In this document: positions 12,092 to 26,597 of the stretch, piece by piece
Layout of the letters: every line of letters begins with the position of its first letter
Numbering within the stretch: the first letter of the stretch is position 1
From: Protula sp. h YS-2021
Taxonomy: Eukaryota; Annelida; Polychaeta; Sabellida; Serpulidae
NCBI GenBank assembly: GCA_949752745.1
Contig: OX457027.1
Coordinates: 77,555,214-77,619,213, forward strand
Reading direction: 5' to 3'
DNA: 64,000 nt
Made by a program: the position numbers and the translations under genes
Notes under the pieces: generated by a model
Databases searched by the model: none
What the model was told of the DNA's origin: nothing
What the model saw: the letters and a program-made list of their open reading frames with translations, nothing else

Positions 12092-15000
12092 CAGTCTGTT
12101 GTGAACAAAGTGTTGTGTGCAAGATATCTCGAGAACGAAACGTCGGATTGACTTCAAACTTGATCGAATTATTCCTTGGTAAGGTCGGACGGTTCTATCA
12201 AGTTTTGACGCATGTCACGTGATTAGGGCAAGAGTATGACGTCATTACGTAAAAATCTTGGGTGCGAAATTTCTCAGCCGCTGAACATCGGAGAAAGTTG
12301 AAACTTGGTGGGATTATTGCTTGGTTGGTCCGAAAGACTCTGTAGATTTTTTTCGCGAGTAGAACGAACGAATGCGGCGTATGACGTCATCACGCAGAAT
12401 ATGTATATATTTTGAACAAGATCTTGTGTGCAAAATATCTCGATAACGGAAAGTCCTATCGACTTTAAATTTTATATCAATATTCCTTGGATCAGTCGGC
12501 GGGCTCTATCAATTTTTAGCGCATGTCAGGTGATTAAGGCAGGCGTATGACGTCATTACGTAAAAATCTTGTGTGCGAAATTTCTCAGGCGCTGAACATC
12601 GGAGAAAGTTGAAACTTGGTGGGATTGTTGCTTGGTTGGTCCGAAAGACCCTATATATTTTTTTCGCGAGTAGAACGAACGAATGCGGCATATGACGTCA
12701 TCACGTAAAATATGTACATATTATAAACAAGGTCTTGTGTGCAAAATATCTCGATAACGGAAAGTCCTATCGACTTCAAATTTTACATAGATATTCTTTG
12801 GGTCAGTCGGACGGTTCTGTCAACTTTTTACGTATGTCACCTGATTAGGGCAAGAGTATGACGTCATTACGTAAAAATCTTATGTGCCAAATTTCTCAGC
12901 TACTGAACATCGGAGAAAGTTGAAACTTGGAGGGATTGTTATTTGTTAGGTCCGAAAGACTCTATAGGATTTTTTCGCGAGTAGAACGAACGAATGCGGC
13001 GTATGACGTCATCACGTAAAATATGTTTTATTTTATAAACAAGGTCTTGTGTGCAAAATATCTCGATAACGGGAAGTCCTATCGACTTCAAATTTTATAT
13101 GAATATTCCTTGGGTCAGCCGGACTGTTCTATCAATTTTTGGCGTGTCACGTGATTAGGGCGGGTGTATGACGTCATTGCGTAAAAATCTTGTGTGCGAA
13201 ATTTCTCAGCTGCTGGACGCCGGAGAAAGGTGAAACTTTGGATTATTGCTTGGTAGGTCCGAAAGAAACTCTAAATATTTTTCACGAGAAGAACGAACGA
13301 AAGCGGCGTATGACGTCATCGCGTAAAATGTGTATATTTTGAACCAGATCTTTTATGCATAATATCTCGATAACGGAAAGTTATATCGACTTAAAATTTT
13401 ATATGGATATTCCTTGGTTCAGTCAGACGACTGTTTCAACTTTTGACAGGTAAAAAGTTATCAGTTCTTAAGCAAAACATCTCGACATCGGAAAGTCGGA
13501 TCGACTTTAAATTTGGTGTAGTTATTCCTCGAATAGGTCACACGGTTTTATTAAACATTATTGAACTCGTATAGAAAATCAAGAAAGGTGCATAACGTCA
13601 ACAGCCCCCCCCCCCCCCCCCACCCTAACCTCCCCATTTTTGGCTGCTTTGTTATCTATGCATGCGTGTTAACTGCGCTGGGGATTTCGGAAGATTTTCC
13701 CGAAGATTCTCTAGTGTTCCTGCATTCTTTAGAAAGATTCAAAACAGTAACAGCATTATTGTCGGTCCATTGCTATTTGTTATTGCCTGAAATTGAAGTT
13801 TTTGTGCATTTCTCATCTGTGGTTGTTACGTAACATGCCACTCAGTCAGGGGTCAGTGTCAGTTGCGGTGCATGATGGATCGTTATCTACGAGGTCATGG
13901 AATGCTATTGTCGTATTATAGCTCTAAGCAGCTCTAGCTATTGATTTTTTTTTTCGCCGCATACTTGATTAGGTTACCAAGATGTGCTCTATATAGGAGC
14001 CATGCTGTATCGATTAGCATTGTGTGCAGAAGCATTTTTCGCTATTAAATTGGGTCGTCTGATATCTTGTGTTATGAGGAGCAGCTCACCATTTTGCCTA
14101 CGAAATGCCTCCCCCTTCTCCCACCGAGGTGCGTCATCTCTGATGCGCAGTTATGAAGAATGCCTTGCTAGTGCTATTTGGCCGATGGGAATGTGCGAAG
14201 ACAAGGTAGTCTATCATGGCTATAACTACACTTAGGGTACAGACTGTTACCGTTGCCTTGGGTAAAAGGGTTAGAGTTGTGTTTATAGTCGGACCTACAG
14301 TAAATAGCTGAGGGGCGGGGGGGGGGGGGCGTGTGGAGGATGATGGTCAGCAAAAAAAAAAAAAAAAAATCCCGACCACCTTCAAGACCCGGATAAAAAG
14401 ATGTAAGGTAAGAACCGTTTGTCGTGACCCCTTCCACATTCAGGTAAAAAGACGTACGGTAAAACCTGCCTGTCTTGACCACCTTCCAGACCCGGATAAA
14501 AATGTAACGTACAGTAAAACTGCTATAGCGACCAACTTCAGATCTGGATAAGAGGGGCCTACAGTAAAACCCGTTTTAGCGACCACCTTTCAGACTCCGA
14601 TGAAAAAAGATGCTCATTTATGTCTGTTTTAGTGACCACCATCTGTTTGGTTTATTTTATGATTTTTACAATGAATGAAGGTTATGTTTGCAGAAATGAA
14701 TATTTTGTTTCAGTTTGAGGGGGGAGGGGGGGTCATGGGTTTGGTCGGGGAGACATTTGTTTTTGTTCACAAAAACAAGAAACTTAAGTAGGTATCGATT
14801 GAAAGTGTGTAATATAAGCCTGCACTCTTATGTTTTGTGTGCACTGGCCGCTCTAGTTTTAATCTGCAACAATTTTGTTTTAATACTTCGCATGTGCAAC
14901 AATGTGACATAGTGCTATAATAATAGGATATAAAAAGCAATGGTCACCGGACTTTTATGAGAAATAAAACAGAACTAAAACGACTCAGGATTTCTTTCGG

Positions 15001-18000
15001 TTTGTATTGCTAAGAATGGCAAATAAACAAATTTTGAGTCTAATTCCAATACAGAACGAAAACCTGCAACATTTTTCCTCTCATATTGTACATAATTACG
15101 CACTGATCATTCATTCAACATTTGCCCCCTTCCCATTCATTTACAACAATTTCAGCCCAGATTTCAAGAGAAATCAATGCTCACTTTCAAGCTACTGTAC
15201 CCCAGGCTTATAGGCAACAGGGTTAAAAAAAACTTCATTTGGTGGGAAAAGTCCACAAATTGTTGCCCTGGTCTACCCTTTTTCGCATTACTGAACCGAG
15301 CACAACGTTGTCTGACATTGGCACTGCTTTGTGATCCAGTCAGTTCTGATGTTGTCCAACAAATTGGGTAGCCAGTGGCGTGTGAAATGATTTTCGAACC
15401 CTGATTACCCAATAACTTTGCAAATGATATAATTCTGGCGCCCCACGACTGATAGCAGAAAATTTAACATTTCAGTTTATACACAATTTGAAAATTCTGA
15501 TTCTGATTCTAAGTTCACTCACTAGATGGCTCAGAGATAGCCGCATTCCTCTTGAATAAAGCAAATAATACTTGTGGTAAATTTCACTTAAGGCCCAGAC
15601 ACTCGAATGTTTGTGTTGCAGGCGCTTGAAAGTTTGTCATTAGCGGACTCCAAGCTTAAGGCGGACACAGCAGTGGTGATCAACGCTCTGGGAGGCAACA
15701 CCAAGTTGACCGAGCTCGACATCAGGTATCGATTTCAGCGCAGTTTTAATCAGTAGAGCGATGTAACTCTCCAGCTATTGGACTTGCTTTTTATTGCACA
15801 CAAATAATTCCTGTCGTTTTTACAGGAGAACCGATTACCGATTTCCTAAAATTTAAGCAGATTTTAGTTTCAGGTTTGAAGTTAAATTTGTTTATCTTTG
15901 TGGTCGGCAGCGGGAATTTAATGGGGGATATGGGCGTGCGCCTGCTGGCCAAGGCGCTACACATCAACAACCGGCTACGCGTCATACGCTGGGACTGCAA
16001 CAACACGCTGCCGCAGGGCTTCAGTGACGTGGCCTACGCGCTACAGAAGTGAGTACTGTGACGCCATGGGCTATCTGGCGCGAACGAAATGGCGGGTTTT
16101 GATTGGTCAAAAACAACAGGTTACAAGCTGTGGAAAATTCAGACTTTTTTAGAACGATGTAAAAAACATTTAAAACAGTAGTGACATTTAAAACGGCGTA
16201 TCTGATAACAGCCGTGAAGTAATAACATAGAAATGTACTCTGCTCCTGATTGGTCATGAGGCGTACTATGCAGTACGGCATTTTGTTTATTTGTCCCTCT
16301 ATGTCAAAAATGGACTTTCAATCCAAGAAACTCCCTAGATTGCTTAATATCCTGGTTTGAAATGTGACTTTGGGTCATAATCTGATTCTGTGAAAGATAA
16401 GCTTTTATGCTGGATATTTCAGGAATTTTACCGTTCAGCAAATGCCGATACCTGTGCAGGATTTGCCAGTGGCGTTGCGGGTGAATCGCGAGAAAACTGA
16501 GAAGGCCATTCACAGCGTAAGTTGCGCGTGGTCGCGATTAGCCTGTCATTCACAGTGTAAGCGCCTACCTAGCACAGGTAGTATCCCGTTCACTTTATAT
16601 ACCGCAGTGGCGCGAGTAGCCTTTTGTTCAGAGTTTGAGTGCTGCTGTGGGGTGAATAGAGTCTTATTCACAGTTTATGCACTGTGGTCACTCACCACTG
16701 GTAGTTCGATTAGCCGTTAGTTTAGGTTCAGTATTACGGTTTCACGAATAGCCTCTAATTCACAATTTATGTAATTTGGTGGCGCGGGTAGCCCCTGATT
16801 TACAGTGTAAGTATCGTGTCGAGGTACTTATCATTTAGACCAGAGAAACAGTCATCATCAAGGGTGGTTCCTAATGAGAGGGGAATCATTAAAAAAAAAA
16901 AAAGAAAAAAAAAAAAAGAATGTGAACCTTTGCCAAGAACATTGTCGGAGTCTTTTTACCTGAGATTCTATGGTAAATATTTCAGTTGTTTTGACAGATT
17001 GCCGTTGTCATTTAATCATACAAACGTGGCTGTAAGGTTAGAAGTTGTGTCCTGTCTGAAGACAGCTGATAATTTATTAAAACAAGGCAGTTTTTATACA
17101 TCAGATTGAAAGCAGCCTACAGCGCAACAACAGCCCACGCCGTTTCGTCTCGGAGCAGGCATACCGCCTCCAGCAGAGCTTCCTGGTGAGCACCACACAG
17201 GAGGTGGTCGACGGGTACATCGTCGGCCTGCTCGAGAGCATCGGTACTTTGGAGAGGCGCGGAGAAGAGCTGTCGTCTGACGTGCGCCGTGACATCGCCA
17301 AGGCACGCGCGCTCATGAAGGACGCGGAGAACAGCCGCCAGGTGAGGACCCGTGTTCGAATCCCATAAACAAGCAGTATGTCCGCAGACTTTTTCTTGTT
17401 ATGCATATGCTGGTAATTATATATTTTGTTTCAGTTTTAGGGTACGTGTAATATCTAGATCATTTAGCGTTGCAAAGACTTATCATTCACCAAAAACAGT
17501 TGTTGAAAGTTACCGAGTTAGGGGGAAACTCCTTAACGACTTGTAATGATGTTCAAGGTATAGTTGTGGAGATGAAGACTGCTGTCCCGACGATTTTACG
17601 CTTTAGATTACGTGTAGTTTCCATTCATATTGTTTGGCTGCAGCGTAATAAATCAATGTTGAATGAGTGTTTCGACATGATTCACCCGTAATGGTGTTGT
17701 TACTTTTGTTTGGCAAGATGGCATTGCATTTTTTTTGGTCATTTTTGCAAATTGTACAATGAGTTGGTTTGCTCATTGCAGCTGTTAGTGCAGCTGCAGA
17801 AGATAGGCAGTAAGTGTGAAGATGACGGAAGTGACGTCACTCGCAAACTTAATTACATGACAGACGACCTTCAGGTGACCTTGGAAAAATATCTGAAGGT
17901 GAGACCAATAAAATCAGAACTTCAAGTTTCAAGTAGCACATACAGGACTCAAATAAGTGGAAGTCAATAAGTCAGCAGTTTATATAAAACTGTTAAAATA

Positions 18001-21000
18001 TTATGTTAAATACCTCTCGTGTGACGTTGTTATACCTAAGTGAATAAATAGCTTCCTAGACAGCTAGGCCACTGTGGCCTAATCGTCTTTGAGGCCTAAT
18101 GTGTTTTGTGGTCTAATCGTCCAAGTACCAATAAATACACTGAAAGGTAATTAAGTCAAACTCTAACCACTACAGCATTTTAGGGTGTCAATGGTAGTGT
18201 GAAGATATGGTTCGCCATTTTGCGGTTGCAGAACAGCGTGGCGGATATGATGAAAGTGGCGCAGGGGCGGTGCACATTTCTAATGCAAGACCAGGCGTTC
18301 ACAGAGCGCGTGAAAGAGGAGTGTCTGGGCAAAGCCCAGCTTCCAGGCGACTTCTCGCAGTCTGTGCTCGTACATCAGGCGGGTCCTGATATGTACAACA
18401 AGCTCAAGTAAGTCTCGTCGTTGTCGAATACGTAAGAACCTAGGGACCATTGAGTATTTGAGTGTATCGTGCACCATTGCGAAGTCATACCTCTGTCAAG
18501 GGTAGGTTTTGGGAGGGGCATAAGAAAAACCAACGGCTGTCCTGTGTACGTCCATGTAAGATAGCGATATCTGGGAGAAAAAAAGGCAAAGGAAAGAAAG
18601 CGCGCACGCTCCTCTAAAAAGAACTTATAAATTATGGGATACACGCAGAACACTTGCTCATCTCTGTTAACCTTTGATTTTTGAAATCCTGAAAGCGTGA
18701 TGAAACATTGCTTGTCACCATCGGAAAACGTAGACAGAATGCAAGAGTTGTGGTATAAGAATCAACCTTTTTGCATGCTCAGTGGTTTTATGGTGTTTGC
18801 AGAAATTCCTCCCAGAGTTGTAGGAAAAATCGTGACCAAGCTTAGTTATTAAGGGGAACTAGTTTAATCTTCACCCATGAATATTTATGAAAAGTGAAAT
18901 GTTGTCCTACGATTTACAAAAAAAAAAAAAAAAAAAAAAAACAGAGAAAAAAAAGAAAAAAAGAAAGATAAGGGCATGGTCAAAGCTAATAGAAACAACA
19001 CCATTGTGAAGTGTTGATCTTCGAAATTTTTGCTGTAACAAGTAGATCCTTTGAGTCCTTATCCAGTGTTGTTATGATTGAAGTAATTCGCCAAATGCAA
19101 TTTCCAGCTGCATTTCGGCGACTTATCCTTTTTTTGATCGCATTTATCTATGTTTTATTTTATTTATTTATATATTTTGGAGGGGGAGGGGGTTACTTGG
19201 TTCGGGTTTAAGCGAATCAAAACCCGAGATGTTGCAGCCACCCATAAGCAACGTGATTAGCTGAAAGATCGCTGTGTCTAGATCCAAGCTATTTATATGT
19301 AGATAGAATGGAGTTGCATTTGGTAAGCCCCAGCAAATCGTTTCAGCTATAATCGTGAATAAAATGCAGTTCTAATTACGGCGTCTTTTACAATAAATGC
19401 AATGATATCGAAACTGTTGTTAATCAAAAATTAGTTCTGTGTACTAGCGGTAAGGTGCTTTAACTACAGTTGTAAAGGTAGAACTGTCGGAAACATACAG
19501 ACCTATAGCTGATTGGTTGGTGTGTCTAACCGTTATAATGTGGAAATCCCATTATGCCCCGACGGTCTGCTGTTTTGCATTTTTTCGTCGATTTTCAACT
19601 CTCTCCCTCTCCCGCCTCTTTCGGACTCGGTTCAGAATGTCAGAATACATTCCCCCGCGGATTCTTGACTCGGTTCGGAATGTTTGAATACAGTCACCCT
19701 TAGAGTTTTTCAAATAAAAGAATCAGCATACTTTTTGACTTGCCAGACTTAAGTGATTTTTCAAATTACTGTTATTTTGTCATAATATTCTATATAAAAT
19801 AACTTCTGAACATCCCTTTCGCTTTAAGGACTTAGCCCCCCCCCCCCCCCACCCCGCGTTTAGTTAATTGTGCTGAATTATCATCTACTGTAATCCTTTA
19901 AAAATTTTGATTTATGTAAATGCTAACAATGTAGAAAGATTTACGCGTTTCCAAGTGTATCACTTCGCTTAGAAGAAGCGAAGTTCTGCTGTATATGATT
20001 ATGACCCGCTACGAGAAAGTAAATATATAAAATTAAAGGGGATATTCTGATAAAGTTAAAACAAGTTTTTGTTTCAACTTAAGAATTGGAAAGTCCATTG
20101 ATCGGCTGTGTATATGTTACAGGGAAATCGTGTGATCAAGGAATACGCGAATTCTCTAAAATTTCAGGGGAATACGTATAGTCGCTATGGCCGTCAGGGA
20201 ATACGCGAATTTCCTAAAACGTCCAGGGAATGCACGTATTCCCTGACATTCAGAGTGCTTCACTACGCGAATCCCCTGAACGCTTCAGGGAATTTGTGTT
20301 ATTCCGAAACTAAGCAAATATTGTCAGTGAATAGAAATGCCATGTCGAAAAAAAAACAAATAAGCCCACTGACTAGCTCTGAAATTCAATGAGACGTGTA
20401 AGGACATTGGACTCAAACCATGATCGTTCAAATCAGAAACGGACATTTGTGGAACAGGTGACCGGTTACGGAAAATTGTTGTGGGTACGGGCTACGGTTT
20501 ATGGTCAAAATCGCACCGATATCACGCCAAAAGGAAATATAAACAACAATGTACTGTTTAAAATAAGAGTTCTAAAGCAAATAAGAAACGAGACATTTTC
20601 TGGTGGGCTATTCCACAATAGACAACCATTTTTCTTAAACCAAAGGGTGAAAATAAGTTGAACAATGTAAATTCTTTTCTTTTGGCGAAAGCAAAATAAA
20701 ACTAGAACCTCACTTCGCTAGCGAAATGTTAAACACTTGACAAAAAATTAAAACGCACAAATCCTTGCTTCAATGGGTTATTTCTTGAATAATATATTAC
20801 AAACAACACAGCTTGAATACGTCTTATAAGCCGAGTAGTGTTTGGTTTCTGTTGACTTAAGGTTTTATTGACTGATCTGGCATACGCCGTGTTATCTGTT
20901 TACGCAGTGAGAGCTCGCACAAAGCTCACTGAGCAACTGTGTGTGATGTGGGTTAAATGCTACGCATTTATTGCAAAAAATACACTCTTTTCACATGGCG

Positions 21001-21867
21001 TTTTAACAAAGAAAACGAAATCAAAGACTAAAATAAAAAGTGACATGCACATGTTCAGATCAAGCTCTTCATAAGTCCCAAGTTTCATGGTCGTAGGGCC
21101 CATAGTGTCAGAGAAGAAGACACAAAAAATCGGAAAAAGTGTCAAGAAGAAAAAAAAAGGACATATTTTGCTCGCACAAATTCATATAACTCTTGCAAGC
21201 CAAAGGCTTGTCAAGTGTTAAATATTGAAAAATTGAATGTAGATTTGACTGTTTATTAAAATGTGGGTAGTTCAGTATTGAATAATCTATTGAAATTTAA
21301 ATTTTTAAAAAATCTTTTTTTCGTATTTTTTTTTTCATTTATAAGCAAGAAAATGAGTTGCTTATAGAATCTGCAAAATAAAGTGATGAAATAATGAAAA
21401 AAAGTCGATTTCTGTGGCATTCGATTTATCTGTAGTCTATTCCGGGAATAGCCTACCAGAAAATATCTGGTTTCTTATTTGCTTAAGAATTCTTATTTTA
21501 AATAACACGGTGTTAAACATTTAATTTATATACTCCTGTGAATAATATTTTAGTTTATTTTTGGAATAACTCAGATGGGACACTTTGGAAATGTTAATTA
21601 CATACTCAGGAGATAATCTTCGAACGACGTATCCTGGTTGGACAAGATGATTGCTAGGGGTGTGTACCGAGGGCCTTTGGGTCGGGTCGGCCCGGGCCTC
21701 GGAACACAGCCCTAGTGGTTGCAGTGTGTCAAATACCCACTCAGGAGTTTCAGGTCTAAATGTGAAGTTTGAATTACACACTTGGGGCCTACATATCAAG
21801 GCGTATTATATCAAAATACCCCACCCTCTCCCTCTACATTGCTAAGGACCTAAAAAATAGAGAGAGT

Positions 21868-21929
<62 letters not shown>

Positions 21930-21937
21930 AAAGAGAG

Positions 21938-22006
<69 letters not shown>

Positions 22007-25000
22007 CTTTTCGCGGCAGTTTTTTTTTTTGGGGGGGGGGGGGCTGTGATTCATGTGGCTTTTTGGTACAAGCCCGATCTTTGTTAGTCCTTTAGTGGCT
22101 TTCGTAACTAATCCATCAAATATGAAGGGTGAGGGGGGAGGGGGGGGGGGGCTTTTTACCCGGTTTATGAAATTTAGAGGGCGGGTTACAAGGGGTATTT
22201 TTTTAGCTGGAACTAGTTTGTTACAATGCATTATAAAATAGTAATACTTCATTCTGAGTGCGTGCGATATTGTTTTTTGCCTGAAGCCGTAGGTCCGTAA
22301 AAAAAGGCAAAAATACAATATCGTACGCACTCAGAATGATGCATTACTTTTATCATATGCCTACTTTTGCTATTTTTATGTCATTCTTCAAAATTTTACC
22401 ACGCGCTATTTTTGCACTCGGTGTGCTCAGACGGGGTGACGCGTAATCGGTACTGCGGTCAGCGAGCATTGATATTTGACTCGGTTTTTGCACTCGGTGT
22501 GCTCAGACGGGGTGACGCGTAATCGATACTGCGGTCAGCGAGCATTGATATTTGACTCGGTTTTTGCACTTAAGAAAATAAATATTAAGCATTTATTTGC
22601 TATGTGTAATGATTATTTCTGACGTAATACCCCCCCCCCCCCTCCCTAGCCGCGACATTATATCAGTTATATCTTTATTAATTTCAAATCAATGCACACA
22701 AAATCCCCCTAAAGGACGTGTGTAAAATTACCAGCAATTTACCCTTTAAAATAAATATTTGCCTTCAAAAATGCCTTCCTTTCTGTCAGCATTGATAGTA
22801 CACTTTAATTTATATGCCTTAAACTCATGTGGTTTAAGAACTAACCTCACAAGCCCGCCTCATAAACTAGTATTTTCTCTTTTTCGAACGGTGCTTCTTA
22901 TTTTTTTTCAGTTCAACGGAAGTAACTCATTTCAACTCAAATCGCGAAATAACAACGCAACAAATACACAAATATCGTTATTATATGACATTTGTAATTA
23001 GATGACGTTTCGTTTTCAGGCTGTGCTGTAAATATCGTCACAGTAATAACTCACGTATCGATTTTGAGGACGGTTGCATTTGATTATGACCCACTTTCTC
23101 GTCACTTTCAAGTTCGAAAACACGTGTTTTTTTTTTTTTTTTTTTTTTTACTGTTTACATCTGAACGCATTCAACCTGGCCTATGAAAACTGCATGTTAG
23201 GTTTTTTTCTATTATTTTTTTGCACGCGGACCTCTAGGCATATAATAAAATTAAAAATTTTATGGCACACAAATAATCTTGTATTGTATTGAGGAAATGA
23301 GCAAAAAAAAAAAAGGGGGGGGGGGGGGGGGAGATTGCGCGTATTCACTCAGGAAATACGCGTATTGCCTGGAATTTTTAGGGAATAGGCGTATTCGCTG
23401 ATTAGACGAATTCTCTGCATCATGCAGGGTAGCGTATGTGATGATTGGATTTTACTAATAGAGTATTCACGATGCCTGCGTGAGCACAGCGCCAGTACGA
23501 CGCACGCGCTTGCACGCAGTGCTCTTAGAAACACCGACACTATAGCGCAGTGAAGGCGTGCACCGAGATTAGCTGTTGGCCAGGCTGGGGGGTCAGGGCT
23601 AATCATTCACTTATCCAGCGTGGTGTTATGCTGTGGGAAGAACCGGTTAGAAGTATGCCAAACCTTTCTGCTGTTTTTCTTGCCTTTGTGTGTGGGAGAT
23701 GCAGAGCTGCATAATGTTAGATACCTTAGGGTTACACGATTAAATGATCTCCTGATGGATAGATGCTAGATCAGTGCTGAACCTGTGAGTTCACGTGACT
23801 TAACTGAAGTTCACGTGACCTTTCCTGTGAACAAGAGTAAGCACAGCTAAAGTAGTTCAAAATTGTTATTGAGCTTATTGTTATAGCTGTGTTTTGGAGA
23901 GTGTTTTGAATCACGTGACACACCTTGTTTACGTTTTGTGTTACACCATTTCTTGCGTAAGGAGCAAGAAGAAAAAAGACTCTTGCAGGCGGACGTGATC
24001 TTGTGCGAAGCGTTACTCTGCAAGCAAAAGCCCGATGTATTGTTAACAAAAGTCAATAAACAAATAAAAGTGACTATTTGCAGCACCGTGGTAGCTCCTG
24101 GATAGTGTGTGTGTTGTGGTTCTTACCTGCGCGAGGTAGGTACATCGAGATGGGAGTGATGCCGCAGTAACCTACGAAGGTCATGTGCTCACTTTTTCCA
24201 CCATGGATATTATGTGAAAAAAAACTGCCAAATAGGCGTGATTTTCTCGATCTGACTGAGAAAGAGGGCCTGCAAGGGGGTCGAGTCACGCTGTTTGTGC
24301 ACATTGTTTGTTTCAGTACAGGGGAGGGGGTCCATCGTATTTTTAATAGAGGCTGGAATGACAACAATTCGCATTGCGAGAATACGCGGAGAAAAGCGTA
24401 TATCTGACGTCAGTCAAATACAGCTATATTTATATATATATATATATGTAAAAAACACAGTCTTGTTGGTAAACAAAAACACATGAAAATAGAGATATTA
24501 ATGAAAAGCCAACATCGGAGAGCCAGTGAATGTTGAGGCGACGTGTTGTTCACTGAGGAATAAACAGACCGTCTGGACGTGGTAAAGCTGTGGAAAGCAG
24601 TAAACACAAGGCGCATTCATTCTAAAGGCATATTTGGAATTTAATAAATTAATTTTTTAGCGTTGTGAAGGAACTGGATAAACATGACCTTCATTTGCTG
24701 GTTATCAGGTAGCGTCGATTTCAATGCAGACTTGTCGTAATCATTTGGATGCCCAAAACACACACACACACAAGCGTTTTACAAGTTTGTGAGTATGTAT
24801 ACAAAAAAAAAAAAAAAGAAAAAGAAAAAGAAACCTCGGGCAGTGGTGATGTGGAGTTTGTTGACAGCATGGGGAATGTTGACCTTTAAGTCCATAAAAA
24901 TCGAATTTATGATTTATTCTAAAATTTTGTGTTTTTTTTTCTCATAGATTTTTGTTGTTACAGTTAAATATTTTGGGATAAATAACAGAAAAATTTATAA

Positions 25001-26565
25001 ACGTTTTTACGACTCATTTCCATGGTAATTATGTACTAACCTTAAGCAAAACGAAGCTAATTGTGTGAAGCCGAGCTTGCTGCTAACCACTGATAGCCTT
25101 GACTTAACCGATAAATACGCCAACAGTCATCGTTAATATAACCGCAGAACAAAGCAGCTCTGATACACTAAAATATAAAAACATGTAGCAAGAGTAACAA
25201 CTGTGTAATAAAGTGCAGTATTATACAGGAAAATGATGAATTAATAGAGAATTTTCAAATCGCTGACGAAATGCACTCATCATAATGCGTTATTGGCATT
25301 GGCTGCGGCCGCCATGACACAGGGAAAGCTCTATGACGCAGGCAGTTGGGTACCGGAAGTTGCCTAAACGACAGAGAAGTGACGACAAAATGGTGGCACA
25401 TAGTGTAACATAAAACGAAAGAAAGCCTTGTGTGGGCATTTATTGGATCTGAGTTTATGTTAATTTGTTGTAACAGCGATAGGTCATGTGTCGACAGATG
25501 GCGGTGCAGGGGGGGGGGCGGGACGGGGGGAGGGGGGGAGTTCAGGATAATGAACATCATGTACCTCAATGCATGACAACGCGCGTGATATCCTTCATTA
25601 AACTGAGAACAAAATATGTTGTTCTGTTATAAGTGTGGAAATATTTTCTGTGTTGCAGTGAAGTGAATTTAACGATAGCATTCCATATTTCCGAGAAGTT
25701 GTTCGAAGCTCTTCTGGAAGCCCTGAACAAAGTTCAAAAAGAATTGGTAAGTTGGTTTTTGGTGACTGGAGTGACAAAGTATTCGCCATACTGCAGAGCC
25801 AATGACATTTTTGTGCACATTTTTGTGACGGCAAGTACTGCCGGGAAAAAGGTTTCTAGTAAAACCGCACGTGGTATCGATGCGTAATAAAAGCGTTTTG
25901 TGTTGTCCCTGGTAAAAACAGAGCATAGTTTTATTCAAATAATAATAATAAAAAAAAAAACAAACAAAAAAACTAAAAAACTTGTTGACGTAATGTTTCT
26001 TTGTCGTTCAACGATAAAGATTTTTTGTGAGGTACGAAGAATATTTTCATTTGCCTGTAGTACAATTGGCTGCGTGATGGAGAAACCTGTCGCGTCCATG
26101 GTTCGGTGTCTAACCATGTGATCTACTGACCTTGAACTTCGTTTTCAAATCAGCCTTGTGCTTTCAGTCCAAGTTCCATCGAAAACTAAATAAATCAATA
26201 AGAAATTGTAAAAAAAGTAAAACAAGTAAAAGCCAAACAGCAGCTTCTCGTAAAGACGTTGTACTGTTTGTCCCATTTGCAGCATGAGCATATAACCAAA
26301 GGAGAGAGTGAATTGGACAGATTGGCCAGGGTTTCCATTATAAGACCCAAAGGGGAAACTGCCGTAAGTTAAACAGATGTTGAAAGCAAGATCGTGAAGT
26401 TAAAATTACGACCTAGTTGCTTCGCATGTAAGCTGTTTGAGGCTGGTGCCGGAGGGGAACTATCGTGTGTGGTCTAGTCAGTTCCGTTATGGCTTCAACA
26501 ATTTACAAGATATTCCTCCGTCTGGTATCCGTAAAAAGACCAGCATTGGTTTGTCTGGAAAATTA

Positions 26566-26597
<32 letters not shown>

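Larger units (their letters stand above)
11698..15621. other. CARMIL intron 9
   Basis: Holds element 3, the array at 14370-14640 and a tail fragment at 14705-14795. C-rich tracts occur at 11706-11760 and 13606-13625. No exon seen; 14800-15600 shows nothing notable. Confidence 0.7.
18408..25658. other. CARMIL intron 15
   Basis: A 7.2-kb intron without visible exons. It contains A-rich tracts (18919-18966, 24801-24831), a 9-bp-arm hairpin at 19963-19985 (acttcgctt / aagcgaagt), inverted arms and elements between 20130 and 23412, GA repeats, and G-rich tracts at 23318-23332 and 25510-25540. Confidence 0.7.

Noticed and set aside
17350..17362. gtgttcgaatccc, resembling a tRNA B box
   Set aside because: No A box, cloverleaf or poly-T terminator nearby. 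It lies right after the exon 13 donor and looks like chance.
21769..22330. Arg-Glu rich and Ser-Leu rich open frames
   Set aside because: They run through the GA microsatellite and homopolymer junctions.
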